From assembly GCA_963921195.1 (NCBI GenBank), contig OY992540.1, positions 175,989,896-176,053,895 of the forward strand: 64,000 nucleotides of DNA, in the 5' to 3' direction. Each line of letters opens with the position of its first letter. Position 1 is the first letter of the stretch. The notes below the pieces were generated by a model, which made no database searches, was not told the DNA's origin, and saw only the letters and a list, made by a program, of their open reading frames with translations. The translations under genes were made by a program, and so were the position numbers. Below are positions 20,413 through 30,592 of this stretch, one piece after another. The stretch comes from Pegoplata infirma (Eukaryota; Arthropoda; Insecta; Diptera; Anthomyiidae).

Positions 20413-21010
20413 AAAGGAAGGTCTCCCTGTTGTCACCCGCCGATCTTTATGGAATTGGTTTTATTTTGTAGAGCAGGAAAAATAAACGGACACGTATTTT
20501 TTTTAGCGGCCCAAATTCATATTTAGGCAGTGAAAATGAGCGGGGAAGAAACGGTAATTTTTAATTTTTTGCGTTTATTTCCAATACTATGCAAATAAAG
20601 CTAGCTATGTTGCATACCAAATGAAATACCAAATTTGGAAAACCTATCTTCTTGTGCAAAGAACGTATTCAAACACGTACAACTTTTCGTCAAATTGAGC
20701 AAAATACCAAAATTTTAGGACATATTTGATTATAAGTCAAAAAATATTAACCTTTTTGGCACGTTGTTAGCATCAAGAGATAGGTATTTTAAATACCTTT
20801 AATCTGATACCAAATATGCCTATATTAAATTTGAGTAAATAGGCGTAAATCGTAAAAAGCTAAAAAATATCAATTTCCCCCATACAAATCGACCCCCCTA
20901 AAAATGAGTTTGGGCCGTTAAAAAAAATACGTGTCGATTTTTTTTTTTCGTTCTGAACATCATATCCAAATTTCATGAAGATCGGTGGGTGACACCAGGG
21001 AGACTCCTTG
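20413..21010 (+). mobile_element. PIF/Harbinger-type MITE, copy 1 (CAAGGAAGTCTCCCTG ends, TTA target)
   Basis: The ends are AAAGGAAGGTCTCCCTGTTG and GGGAGACTCCTTG. TTA is on both sides (20410-20412, 21011-21013). Long terminal homology includes CACCCGCCGATCTTTATG against CATGAAGATCGGTGGGTG, and subterminal GCGGCCCAAATTCAT. A 3-bp TWA duplication is characteristic of PIF/Harbinger. The closest relative is at 50984-51541. No frame. Confidence 0.8.
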
Positions 21011-21626
21011 TTAGTAGAAAAATCAGTAAACCCATTGTAGATAAAATTTTACAGAATAATGCCGTATTCAACATAAATTAATGTTGATATCTTTTTGGAT
21101 TTCGATGTGGCACTAAACTTATCGATTTCAGTCTATAGTTTTGTTTAGGCCTGTTGGACCAGCAAAATGGCTGGCATAACCAGGTTCTTCAAAAAAAATA
21201 AGTCCAATCGTATTTTGTTAATGTGTATGTATATTAGGGTGGCAGCTATTTTGCAAAACTTCGAATTTGAAGGAGTGCACCCCCTAATTTTTATTACATT
21301 TGGTCTAAAAATGCTATGCTAAAAATTTCAGCCAAATCGGACAACGTTAACACGAGGCGCATCGATGTCAAAGGTCAAAAAATAGCCATATTTTGATGAA
21401 AAACATTAAATAAATGGTGTTGTTTTTTGAATATATTGTTAAAAAGTGGTACACGAGTTGTTTTAAGTATAAGAAGATAAATTAAAAATTTTTGAGTTTT
21501 CAAAAATTAACCCTTGTAAGTCTTTCGGGGTCAAAATGACCCAATTTTCACAAAATGACCCCTCAAACACGAAAATCAGCCCCAATTTTCTAAATTTATT
21601 GAAATATACCAATGTAAACCCATATT

Positions 21627-21990
21627 AGGTTAGGTTAGGTTAGGTTGGATGGGCGCTCGCCATTTGGCGAGTTCACTCGGAGGCCATAAGGCATATTGTG
21701 ATTCCCCTAATCATATTCCCCCTCTCTCTCCCTAATATAAAATTCTATCTTTTAAACCACCCCGTTTCCCTGAGGTATTCCGCTAGAGACGTCAATGAGA
21801 CACCGCTTAGGCAGTCTAGGTCATCGAAAAATCTTTGCCCTAAATGCTTAAGGCGGCTCCTCATCAGACCCGGACATTCGCATAGCAAGTGCTTCACTGA
21901 CTCCTCTTCCTCCACTTCCCCACAGCTCCTACAATAGTCCCTATCAGAAATTCCCATACGCACGGCCATTTGGCCAATCATACAGTGTCC
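21627..21990 (-). pseudogene. 5'-truncated non-LTR retrotransposon 3' end (Jockey/I/R1-like C-terminus)
   Basis: On the minus strand a 78-codon frame (21981-21745) reads ...RDYCRSCGEVEEEESVKHLL followed by CECPGL...RLKHLG. This is the Cys/His motif and 'CP.L...R...LG' signature found after the RNase H or RT region of I/Jockey/R1-type elements. It ends in (AACCT)4 as a tail at 21627-21650. TGTAAACCCATATT is duplicated at 21613-21626 and 21991-22004. The opposite arm of the host palindrome keeps the uninterrupted site, confirming the insertion. Confidence 0.8.
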
Positions 21991-22606
21991 TGTAAACCCA
22001 TATTTATATTCTATTCTATCATAATATTTATATTCTATTCTATCATAAATACTCAGATATGAAATACTGTTTGTCTAGGATGTCATTCACCCGTTTCACG
22101 GTAAGGCCAAAAATATGCATTTTATTTGGCGTGGTTCTCAAAACTGATATTTTGGTTTTTTCAAAATTTTCTTAAACAAAATAAGGAAAAATGCTGCAAA
22201 AACCACAGAATCTTATAAAATATATGTTAACATATAAAAAAAATTTTTTTTTGGGGATATCCCTCGCATAATTTGGCGGGGGCATCGATTTAAACTCAGC
22301 GGATTTCGAGGAAAATGCCTTTTTTGCTCACAATTTATTCAATATGAAAAAAATTTGGTAAATATTTTAAAATTTGACAAAGTCAGGGCCATAAATTATT
22401 AAAAACTATGTTAGACATTAACCCTAAACGTTTTAGGAAAATAGAATAATATTAACCCGGTTTTTATTCGGGTCAAAGGTCAAATTAAGGGATATTTGGA
22501 TTTTTTTTTGGAAAAAGGCATGTAAATATGAAATGTTTATTGCGATTTTTTATAAAACTTGGTATAATTATTGTACGAGCTCAGAAAAATAATTATTTAA
22601 TTTTTT

Positions 22607-22960
22607 TAAAATTAACCCATAAATGAACATGGGGTCAAAATGGCCCAGCACATTAAAATTTCTTTATATAGATTTTTATATTTTCTTTCGATTTTTATAA
22701 AACTTGTTATGATTATGTGCGAGGTCAGAAAACTAATTATTTGATTTTTTTTAATTAACCCATAAATGAATATGGGGTCAAAATGGCCCAGCACGTTAAA
22801 AATTCTTAATATAGTTTTTTTTTATTTTTTTTTTCTATTTCTATTAAACTTGTTATTATTTTTATGCGACGTCTGAAAAAATAATTATTTGATTTTCTTA
22901 AATTAACCCATAAACGAACAAGGGCTCAAAATGACCCAGCACGTTAAAATTCTTAATGAT
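22607..22960. repeat. Three tandem about 145-bp units in the palindrome's left arm
   Basis: TTAACCCATAAATGAACATG followed by GGGTCAAAATGGCCCAGCAC occurs at about 22612, 22756 and 22903. Each copy is followed by a TATAGATTTTTATATTTTCT-like stretch and GAGGTCAGAAAA. One more copy in reverse is at about 23045-23095, so the arms differ in unit number. Confidence 0.8.
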
Positions 22961-24204
22961 TTTTTTTCGATTTCGGTAAAACTTGGTATAAGTTTTACAA
23001 GTTTTATAAAAATCGAAAGAAAATATAAAAATCTATATAAAGAAAGTTTAATGTGCTGGGCCATTTTGACCCCATGTTCATTTATGGGTTAATTTAAAAA
23101 AAAAAAATAATTATTTTTCTGAGCTCGTACAATAATTATACCAAGTTTTATAAAAAATCGCAATAAACATTTCATATTTAGATGCCTTTTTCCAAAAAAA
23201 ATCCAAATATCCCTAAATTTGACCTTTGACCCGAATAAAAACCGGGTTAATATTATTCTATTTTCCTAAACCGTTTAGGGTTAATGTCTAACATAGTTTT
23301 TAATAATTTATGACCCTGACTTTGTCAAATTTTAAAATATTTACCAAATGTTTTCCATATTGAATAAATTGTGGGCAAAAAAGGCACTTTCCTCGAAATC
23401 CGCTGAGTTTAAATCGATGCCCCCGCCAAACTATCCGAGGGATATCCCGCAAAATTTTTTTTTTTATATGTTAACATATATTTTATAAGATTCTGTGTTT
23501 TTTTCAGCATTTTTCCTTTTTTTGTTTAAGAAAATTTTGAAAAAACCAAAATATCAGTTTTGAGAACCACGCCAAATAAAATGCATATTTTTGGCCTTAC
23601 CGTGAAACGGGTGAATGACATCCTAGAAAGACAGTATTTCATATCTGAGTATTTATGATAGAATAGAATATAAATATTGGTTTACATTGGTATATTTCAA
23701 TAAATTTAGAAAATTGGGGCTGATTTTCGTGTTTTAGGGGTTATTTTGTGAAAATTGGGTCATTTTGACCCCGAAAGACTTACAAGGGTTAATTTTTGAA
23801 AACCCAAAAATTTTTAATTTATCTTCTTATACTAAAAACAACTCGTGTACCACTTTTTAACAATATATTCAAAAAACAACACCATTTATTTAATGTTTTT
23901 CATCAAAATATGGCTATTTTTTGACCTTTGACCTTTGACATCGATGCGCCTCGTGTTAACGTTGTCCGATTTGGCTGAAATTTTTAGCATAGCATTTTTA
24001 GACCAAATGTAATAAAAATTAGGGGTGCACTCCTTCAAATTCGAAGTTTTGCAAAATAGCTGCCACCCTAATGTATATATTTAAAAGTTGGCATACGTGC
24101 AAAATGCAACACTAGGTTCAAGTGACAATAGATTAGCAATCACGAAGAATAACGGGATATCCCGTTATTTATGACGACGCCACGCTAAAGCCTAGACACT
24201 CAAG

Positions 24205-24417
24205 TTGGCTCTGCACACACAAAACGACCATTGCCTTCGCAATTTAGACAAGGAAACAATGCTCCCAAGTGCCGATAGACATATAATCAGACCACAAGTG
24301 TCCGACGCATTGCCGAGTGAATTACAGGCTCAACAAAAAAAATCACGCGGTACAGTTTTGTCTTTAACTTTAATCAACTACAACGCCGCAGCTTACACGT
24401 CCTTAATCATTGACTGA
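24205..24417 (+). pseudogene. Unrecognised 70-codon frame in a GC-richer segment
   Basis: The frame starts with TTG (ALHTQNDHCLRNLDKETML...) and ends SLIID at a TGA. The region is richer in G+C and less repetitive than the surroundings and has a balanced residue mix, so it may be an old coding fragment in either strand. There is no upstream ATG and no family I can name. It lies within the 12-bp-TSD insertion at 21092-24430. Confidence 0.3.
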
Positions 24418-24479
24418 CCGATTACAACTCAATGTTGATATCGTTGAATAAACAGTATAGTTGAGTTAAATATTTAAGC

Positions 24480-25524
24480 TGGTTAAGTTGCTCGGTTTTC
24501 ACGTGAAAATCTGTCAAACTCCATATAAAAAAACGTGAAATTCACACTCGCTTTACAAAAGCGTAAACATTTCGCTGAAGAGGTATTCTGTTCACTGTTC
24601 ACGGCAAAATAACCCGGTATATGTTGCATCAATTAGCATTAAAGTACTGCACAATTCAACATTTTCTGTAAAAATGTCTTTTTCAAAAAATACATGTCAT
24701 GCGATGTCATGTCAACTCAAACAAGGTGTTGTGCCATGTTATGCCAACTCAAACACACTGTCTTAGCATGTCATTAAAACTTATCGAAGCGGTTGTACCC
24801 TGTTGAGTTCAATATTATGTCTTCTAATGTTTCTTTTGCATCATGTTTTTAATACTGTTTGGCCTACATTGCATGAAAATATAAATTCTTCATTGTTTTT
24901 TTAATAAAAATTCTAAATCAAATAAATAATTGATTAAAAATTAATCAAATTGAAAGAATTTAAAATACAATAAGATTATTTATTAATAGACAAAATATAA
25001 ATGCACCGTTATTTGATTACCGTTATCCTTCGCTTAATTTCATAAAAATGTTAAAATAAAAAAAAAAATTGTAATAAAAAGAAGTGTGCAATAGAACTAA
25101 CAATAAGAGCTAGTTTATAATAATTATATAATATTTTATATGAAATAATTAAGATGTAACATATATAAATCTTAATTATTTCATATAAATCTTAATTATT
25201 TCATATAAAGTCAATAATTTTTTTTTTTTTATTGTTTTATAACAAATTAGTGCAGACAATTTATATTAAATGTATAAATAATTTCTCTTTTCCACTTAAG
25301 AACTTATATTTAAACATTTTGTTCATTAAAGCTTCAAAAGAAGATCCTTGAAAGTAGTAAATATCATTATTAAATAGTTTTTTTATATTTTTTTGCAGCT
25401 TATTTGCATATAATGAGCCATACAAATGGTAAAAAAGCATCAATTATGTCATATGCTGCACATGTCGCATGTGTTGACATGAACAATTTCTATGTTCATC
25501 CGTGCAATAACACTTTTAAAACTA
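24480..25524. other. Unassigned AT-rich stretch
   Basis: ATGTCATG and CAACTCAAACA motifs recur at 24700-24775. A small inverted repeat, TGAAATAATTAAGAT / ATCTTAATTATTTCA, is at 25140-25210 with one extra direct copy. Sequence with similar ATGTCAC/CATGTGACAC motifs continues after element T at 26330-26450, so T copy 2 probably landed in an older element. I see no gene. Confidence 0.45.
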
Positions 25525-26326
25525 CACTCATAGAAATATCTTAGTAGAAAAATTAGTAAACCCATTGTAGATCAAGTTTTACAGAATAATGCCGTATTCA
25601 ACAAAAATGAATGTTGATATCGTTGAATAATCAGTAAAGTTGAATCAACTCTTTACAACGCTTATACAGAATTCAATAGATAAACCAAAATAGAAAAAAC
25701 AACCCTGTTCGTTCATTTTTTTTTATTATTAACGAGTGAGTTGGTAGCAATGTGAATCGTGTTTATCTCTTATAAAATTATATTATGTGTTTGTTTTTTA
25801 TAAAAATATTTAATATTATAAAAATAAATAAAAATAGGATCTGATTTGTAAATATTTGGTAAGTAAAAAAATACATTGATTACTTTATGTATTCATACTA
25901 TATTAAAACTTTTTTGTTTTTTTTTTAAGGATTTTGTTTGGTATCATCAGAAAACTGGAGAATGGCTTATGAGTGCATAACATGAATAAACGAAGTGTGT
26001 GTGAAAATCTTTGTGAAAATCTTCAAATATTGCAGCTAAAAAAGCCGACGATAATACAAAAATATTGTGATTTATGCTTAATAAATGAATATTAACAAAT
26101 AACAAGTTTTTTTTTAAATAAAATTTCTTATATTAACAAAAATATGAGTTGAATTTACAAAAAATAAGAGTTGATTTACAAAAAAAACGAGTTGATCAAC
26201 ATTTACAAAAACTGACAATAATTTTTATTGAAATCAACATAAATATTTGTAGGGTCAAAATCAACAATGATTTCTGTTGAATTTACAGCGATTTTCTTTG
26301 GGAATACAATGGTTTTTGGTTGAGTG
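25525..26326 (+). mobile_element. Element T, copy 2
   Basis: An 802-bp copy from CACTCATAGAAATATCTTAG to TTTTTGGTTGAGTG with TA on both sides (25523-25524, 26327-26328). It is colinear with copy 1 in reverse and of nearly equal length. Only small indels separate the two, including a duplicated GAAAATCTT segment near 26005. Confidence 0.82.
25825..26095 (+). pseudogene. Spliced exon remnant in element T copy 2
   Basis: The exon GATCTGATTTGTAAATATTTG (DLICKYL) ends at 25858. The donor GTAAGTAAAA starts at 25859, the intron is 71 bp, and the acceptor TTTTTTTTTAAG ends at 25929. The next exon reads DFVWYHQKTGEWLM before a stop. The phase across the intron keeps one frame (…KYL/DFVW…), which argues that this was once a real spliced coding sequence. 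Function unknown. Confidence 0.6.
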
Positions 26327-26454
26327 TATGCATAGATTTGTTTTGAATTTATTCGACATGCCTTCACATGTTATTGTTAAACATGTATTAGCGACATAGC
26401 ATGAATTGGCACTTGCATCATGTGACACTATGTTGTATGTTATATAGTTCAACA

Positions 26455-27373
26455 CAAGAACAATATATATAAGAGGATATTCAATGTTCTAACGCCAAAA
26501 TAAGTTTGGCGTCTTGGCGTTTCTTACATAGACCAAAATGAAAGGGTGTCAGGTGTTTTTTGCGTTTTGGCGTCTCGGCATCACTTACTTAGGCACAAAA
26601 TAAACTGATGTCTTTGTTTGGCGTCATGGCATTTTTGGAGATTAGGGGAGATTTATTGTTCTTGATCACCACTATCACCCAAGAACAATAAATCTCCCCT
26701 AAATCTCCCCTCAATCTCCCCTAATCTCCAAAAATGCCATGACGCCAAACAGAGACATCAGTTTATTTTGTGCCTAAGTAAGTGATGCCGAGACGCCAAA
26801 ACGCAAAAAACACCTGACACCCTTTCATTTTGGCCTATGTAAGAAACGCCAAGACGCCAAACTTATTTTGGCGTTAGAACATTGAATATCCTCTTATATA
26901 TATTGTTCTTGGTTCTAACGCCAAAATAAGTTTGGCGTCTTGGCGTTTCTTACATAGGCCAAAATAAAAGGGTGTCAGGTGTTTTTTGCGTTTTGGCGTC
27001 TCGGCATCACTTACTTAGGCACAAAATAAACTGATGTCTCTGTTTGGCGTCATGGCATTTTTGGAGATTAGGGGAGATTTAGGGGAGATTTATTGTTCTT
27101 GGGTGATAGTGGTGATCAAGAACAATAAATCTCCCCTAAATCTCCCCTAATCTCCAAAAATGCCATGACGCCAAACAAAGACATCAGTTTATTTTGTGCC
27201 TAAGTAAGTGATGCCGAAAAAAAAACACCTGACACCCTTTCATTTTGGCCTATGTAAGAAACGCCAAGACGCCAAGACGCCAAACTTATTTTGGCGTTAG
27301 AACATTGAATATCCTCTTATATATATTGTTCTTGGTTAGAACATTGAATATCCTCTTATATATATTGTTCTTG
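26455..27373. mobile_element. Double hairpin element stack (CAAGAACAAT ends)
   Basis: Four long arms in alternating orientation: forward 26455-26664, reverse 26680-26911, forward 26913-27101, reverse 27117-27334. The two hairpins have 15-bp loops (ATCACCACTATCACC and its complement). The arms are nearly identical and full of GGCGTCTTGGCG, GCGTTTTGGCGTC and GGGGAGATTTA. The last 38 bp are duplicated at 27335-27373. The ends CAAGAACAAT...ATTGTTCTTG match the copy at 28012-30484, which has an 8-bp TSD. No TSD is readable here. Confidence 0.85.
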
Positions 27374-27898
27374 GTTAAAACAGCTTCGAGAAACACATAT
27401 ATGGTCAATCTGATTTTCAGCATTGCCAGCGTTTGATATCTAAGTAATTTTATGGTTAAGCTTATGTGGGAATACAGTACCGCATATCTTTAAGTCGTGA
27501 TTGCTGCATAGTTCAAGCATTAGTTCGCCTTTTTCTGTGCGAGTACCAATTCCATTTTTTCCCATTATGTTTTCAAAGTTGGTATTGTCCGAGCCTAATT
27601 GTGCATTGAAGTCTCCCATCATCAAAATTATGGCATTCGTCGACACTTCTTGGAGCGTACCATCCAGTTGGCTATAGAAGCTTTCTCTATCGTTTATATC
27701 GCTGTCATCAGTGGGTGCGTAGACTTGCACCAGGGTCATATTTTTGTATTGCGATTTAAATCGAGCTATAATGATGCGTTCTGATACTGCTTTCCAAGAT
27801 AGCAGAGATTTTACGAATGTTTTTCGTATATAGATACCGACACCTCTTATATGCCGGTCGTTATCATTAGGTAATCCAGAGTATAGTAACGTATTACC

Positions 27899-27974
27899 TG
27901 CACAATCATTGCACAATTAAAAGGTCGAATAAATAACTAATTTTTATTATTTAATAAAAATTAAAACACACTTG
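27899..27974. mobile_element. 76-bp insert with 13-bp duplication in the RTE fragment
   Basis: GTAACGTATTACC flanks it (27886-27898, 27975-27987), and the RTE frame (GNTL) is written twice as a result. The insert, TGCACAATTAAAAGGTCGAA with TAAATAACTAATTTTTATT, also occurs in reverse at about 32600-32630 plus 34655-34680, where it is split by the element at 32631-34654. It is therefore a dispersed repeat, probably the end of some retroelement. Confidence 0.7.
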
Positions 27975-28566
27975 GTAACGTATTACCTTTAGAGTCTTTG
28001 TGCTCACCACCAAGAACAATATATATAAGAGGATATTCAATGTTCTAACGCCAAAATAAGTTTGGCGTCTTGGCGTTTCTTACATAGGCCAAAATGAAAG
28101 GGTGTCAGGTGTTTTTTGCGTTTTGGCGTCTCGGCATCACTTACTTAGGCACAAAATAAACTGATGTCTCTGTTTGGCGTCATGGCATTTTTGGAGATTA
28201 GGGGAGATTGAGGGGAGATTTAGGGGAGATTTATTGTTCTTGGGTGATAGTGGTGATCAAGAACAATAAATCTCCCCTAATCTCCAAAAATGCCATGACG
28301 CCAAACAAAGACATCAGTCAGGGCCGGGTTAAGGTATGCCGGGGGCCCTGGGCACACAAGTATTTGGGGGCCCCACTGGAAAAAAAATTAAAAATCGAAT
28401 GACAAGAAAAAGCTTTTAAATTTATATTTATTATAGTTAATTGGTACAAATTCAATTCATGTTATTAACTGTTTTAAGAAATGGAACCTACACAAAAAAA
28501 TAGTAAATAAATAAAAAACAAAAAAATAAATTAATACTCAGTATTAGTATTAACTCAACCGACTAA

Positions 28567-29149
28567 CAAGGAAGGTCTTTTACAGGGCAGCCACGGATTG
28601 TCCAAAAACTTTAATATGGGAATGAGGGGGGAAAATAAGAGTGACCTGTTATTTTAGCTGCCCAATCTCACATTTAATAAAGGGTTGCCACCTTATGAAA
28701 AAATAAGGTCTTTCAGGAAAATCCGTATAAAATCCGAACTAGCAGGAATTTCGCCAAACGAAAAAATAAGGGTCAGCTTAATTTTGATAGAGATTATTAT
28801 ATATGATTTTGGTGGTCATACGTATATACATCTACATATAAACTACCCTAACGATTTTACATATTTGACAATAACGAAATTAATGAAGCCGAATTTGGAC
28901 ACGACCGATACACCATTGGATAGGCCTTCAAAAATCCTTTCGATCTGTATAAAATGTTCATAAAGTTTCTTTTGAAGAAATGGGAAAAATTCCAATAAAC
29001 TAAAAAAAATCCCCATTTTTCCCCTCTCCTTTGACCCGCTAAAGAGATTGGGCAGCTATTAAATAACAGGTACCTCTTATTTTGCTCCCCTCTATCCCAT
29101 ATGCAAGTTTCAGCATAATCGGTGGGTGCCCTGTGAAAGACCTTCCTTG
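28567..29149 (+). mobile_element. PIF/Harbinger-type MITE, copy 2 (CAAGGAAGGTCTTTTACAGG ends, TAA target)
   Basis: The ends CAAGGAAGGTCTTTTACAGG and CCTGTGAAAGACCTTCCTTG are flanked by TAA (28564-28566, 29150-29152). The TIR continues as GCAGCCAC / GTGGGTGC. A 92-codon frame (28685-28963, TTG start) matches in its first 35 codons a frame in the copy at 53512-54099 (PYE..., SEL.GIS, KIRV.L.LIEII.Y). PIF/Harbinger is inferred from the 3-bp TWA duplication. Confidence 0.78.
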
Positions 29150-29767
29150 TAAGTGTTATTGCATAAATAATATAAGTTTTTACTTTTTGTATACTTAAAT
29201 ACGTTGTAAAATAAAATAGTACTTCTATTTTGGGAACAAGTTGAGTTTACTGGCATTGGTCCAAAAAAAAAGAAAAAAATTGAAAATGGCCCTTTTAACG
29301 ATGATTTCGAAATTGTCGGCGACACGTATTTAGCGAGTTATCTCGACTTGAAGTTTTTTGCTTATATCTTCGTTATTTATCGTTCGATTTCAAAAATATT
29401 GGTGTCATTCGAAAGGTAATTGAAATATCTTTCAGGCCAACAGTTTTTTTTTTTTTTTGAGAAAAAATTTTTTTTTTTTAGAATTTTCGTAAAAAAAGCT
29501 TTTCTGAGTAACGGCCTTCGGGCTTAGGGATTACAAACTCCATAAATTAGTTTTGCGGCTTCGCTAAATAAAGTTTTTTGTGTATTAAGCCTTTTTCCAG
29601 TTATAATATTTTAATTTCAAGTCGACATAACTCGCGAACCAGATCTCGCCGACAAAAAAATTACCCTAATATTTTCGATTTGTAATCAAAAGATCTATCT
29701 CTGGTAAAAATTTGGGATCAATCCGACCAATGCCAGTAAACTCAACTTAAGCCCTATTTTGAATTGG
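29150..29767. other. Decayed repeat within the hAT element
   Basis: This contains GGGAACAAGTTGAGTTTACT (29229), CATTGGTCCAAAAAAAAAG, and a later GATCAATCCGACCAATGCCA (29718) that is roughly its reverse complement. An old inverted-repeat element of about 500 bp is therefore possible. The reversed CTTTATTTAGCGAAGCCG repeat is at 29505-29577. No gene seen. Confidence 0.45.
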
Positions 29768-29958
29768 TTAAGATAAAGTTTTCTTTCGTGATTTCTGTTC
29801 TGCAAAATCTTCAATTATATCTTCAAAGTCTATTTTTTGGAGGACATCACTTTCTATGCACATAATTGATAAATTAGTTAGCCGTTCTTGTGACATGGTA
29901 GTTTCTAATTAATGTTTTATTCTCTTTAGCTGTGAAAACGAGCGGTTTAAATCAAACA
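29768..29958 (-). pseudogene. hAT transposase C-terminal dimerisation region, broken
   Basis: Minus-strand translation gives FDLNRSFSQLKRIKH, a stop, then LETTMSQERLTNLSIMCIES followed by DVLQKIDFEDIIEDFAEQKS and a stop. The pattern '.LRS.MSQ.RL..L..M.IE.D.L..IDF..LI..FA..K.RK' is the C-terminal dimerisation (Dimer_Tnp_hAT) end of the ZMYM1-like hAT transposases. It is a tail only. The rest of the gene is not readable. Confidence 0.75.
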
Positions 29959-30022
29959 CTTTTCTGTTAATTGTCTTAAATAATTTATTTTAACAAAAAA
30001 AAATCATGTCACTTGTTGAATG

Positions 30023-30074
30023 ACTTCAAGTTTGACAATTCTAGGGATCCCCCTAGAATTGTCAAACTTGAAGT
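30023..30074. repeat. 52-bp perfect palindrome
   Basis: ACTTCAAGTTTGACAATTCT is followed by AGGGATCCCCCT and the reverse complement AGAATTGTCAAACTTGAAGT. Stems of about 24 bp are perfect around a tiny loop, inside the hAT element. Confidence 0.9.
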
Positions 30075-30592
30075 AAATTTCACAGCTTTTCATATTATGA
30101 ATTCAGTCTGACAGCGACACTCACTATAAACTTATAACCAAGGAAACCAAAAATACACTCTAAAAAATTGTTTATGAGATATAATATGTAGTAAAAATCC
30201 GAAATAAAATTTGTGTAAAAAAAAAATCTTGTAAGCGAATATGTTATACTACCAACTTCTGGGGGCCCCCTTGAGGTCGGGGCCCTGGGCACGTGCCCAG
30301 TGTGCCCTAAGGGTTAAAGCGCTACTGACATCAGTTTATTTTGTGCCTAAGTAAGTGATGCCGAGACGCCAAAACGCCAAAAACACCAGACACCCTTTCA
30401 TTTTGGCCTATGTAAGAAACGCCAAGACGCCAAACTTATTTTGGCGTTAGAACATTGAATATCCTATTATATATATTGTTCTTGCTCACCACTACCGTTC
30501 CATCTAGTTTCGCTTAATCCTACAATATCGAGATCTCGATGTAGACGTTCAGCTTCAGCCGCCAGCAGTTCTACACCATTTACAGATGTAAT

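Larger units (their letters stand above)
21235..24070. mobile_element. 2.8-kb palindromic hAT-type element (TAGGGTGGCAGC ends)
   Basis: The ends TAGGGTGGCAGCTATTTTGC and GCAAAATAGCTGCCACCCTA are flanked by the 8-bp duplication ATGTATAT (21227-21234, 24071-24078). The two halves are inverted copies over about 1.2 kb each, centred near 22990. The left arm is longer because of a retrotransposon insert (21627-21990), which the right arm lacks, and because of extra tandem units. The 8-bp TSD and TAGGG TIR fit hAT. No transposase is visible. Arms of this length could fold into long double-stranded RNA if transcribed. Confidence 0.85.
21092..24430. mobile_element. Insertion flanked by a 12-bp duplication, itself split by the large palindrome
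   Basis: AATGTTGATATC stands at 21080-21091 and 24431-24442, where copies 1 and 2 of element T have it once. With the hAT-type palindrome and its TSD removed, about 495 bp of inserted DNA remains (21092-21234 plus 24079-24430). A 12-bp duplication of variable type suggests retrotransposition, though there is only a five-T run at the left edge as a possible tail. It carries the unrecognised frame at 24205-24417. Confidence 0.55.
20394..24480 (+). mobile_element. Element T, copy 3, heavily interrupted and incomplete
   Basis: The end CACTAATAGAAATATCTTA begins at 20394 after TA. It continues after a Harbinger-type insert at 21014 (TAGAAAAATCAGTAAACCCA...GCCGTATTCAACATAAA) to 21091, then after a second insertion at 24443 (GTTGAATAAACAGTATAGTT). 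Beyond about 24480 it no longer matches copies 1 and 2, so the rest, including the exon remnant, is missing. Confidence 0.65.
28319..30327 (-). mobile_element. hAT element with transposase remnant (CAGGGCCGGGTTAAG end)
   Basis: The ends are CAGGGCCGGGTTAAGGTATG and AGGGTTAAAGCGCTACTG, with 8-bp duplication ACATCAGT (28311-28318, 30328-30335). The subterminal regions on both sides read GGGGGCCCTGGGCAC. It keeps part of a transposase C-terminus near its right half on the minus strand, which ties the 8-bp TSD to hAT directly. A Harbinger-type MITE (28567-29149) and a decayed repeat (29160-29760) are nested inside. Confidence 0.88.
28012..30484. mobile_element. Hairpin element, copy 2 (CAAGAACAAT ends, 8-bp TSD)
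   Basis: It starts CAAGAACAATATATATAAGA and ends ATATATATTGTTCTTG with 8-bp duplication CTCACCAC (28004-28011, 30485-30492) in the RTE frame. The forward arm is 28012-28243, the loop GGTGATAGTGGTGAT, and the reverse arm is split by the hAT element at 28319-30327. With that removed it is about 460 bp. The 8-bp TSD suggests hAT or a similar superfamily. Confidence 0.88.

Noticed and set aside
21626..21652. Interstitial telomere (TTAGG)n
   Set aside because: Only four units, and they lie within the TSD-bounded non-LTR insert as its tail.
26641..28270. CRISPR-like array
   Set aside because: The repeats are long inverted arms of a eukaryotic transposon, not short direct repeats with unique spacers.
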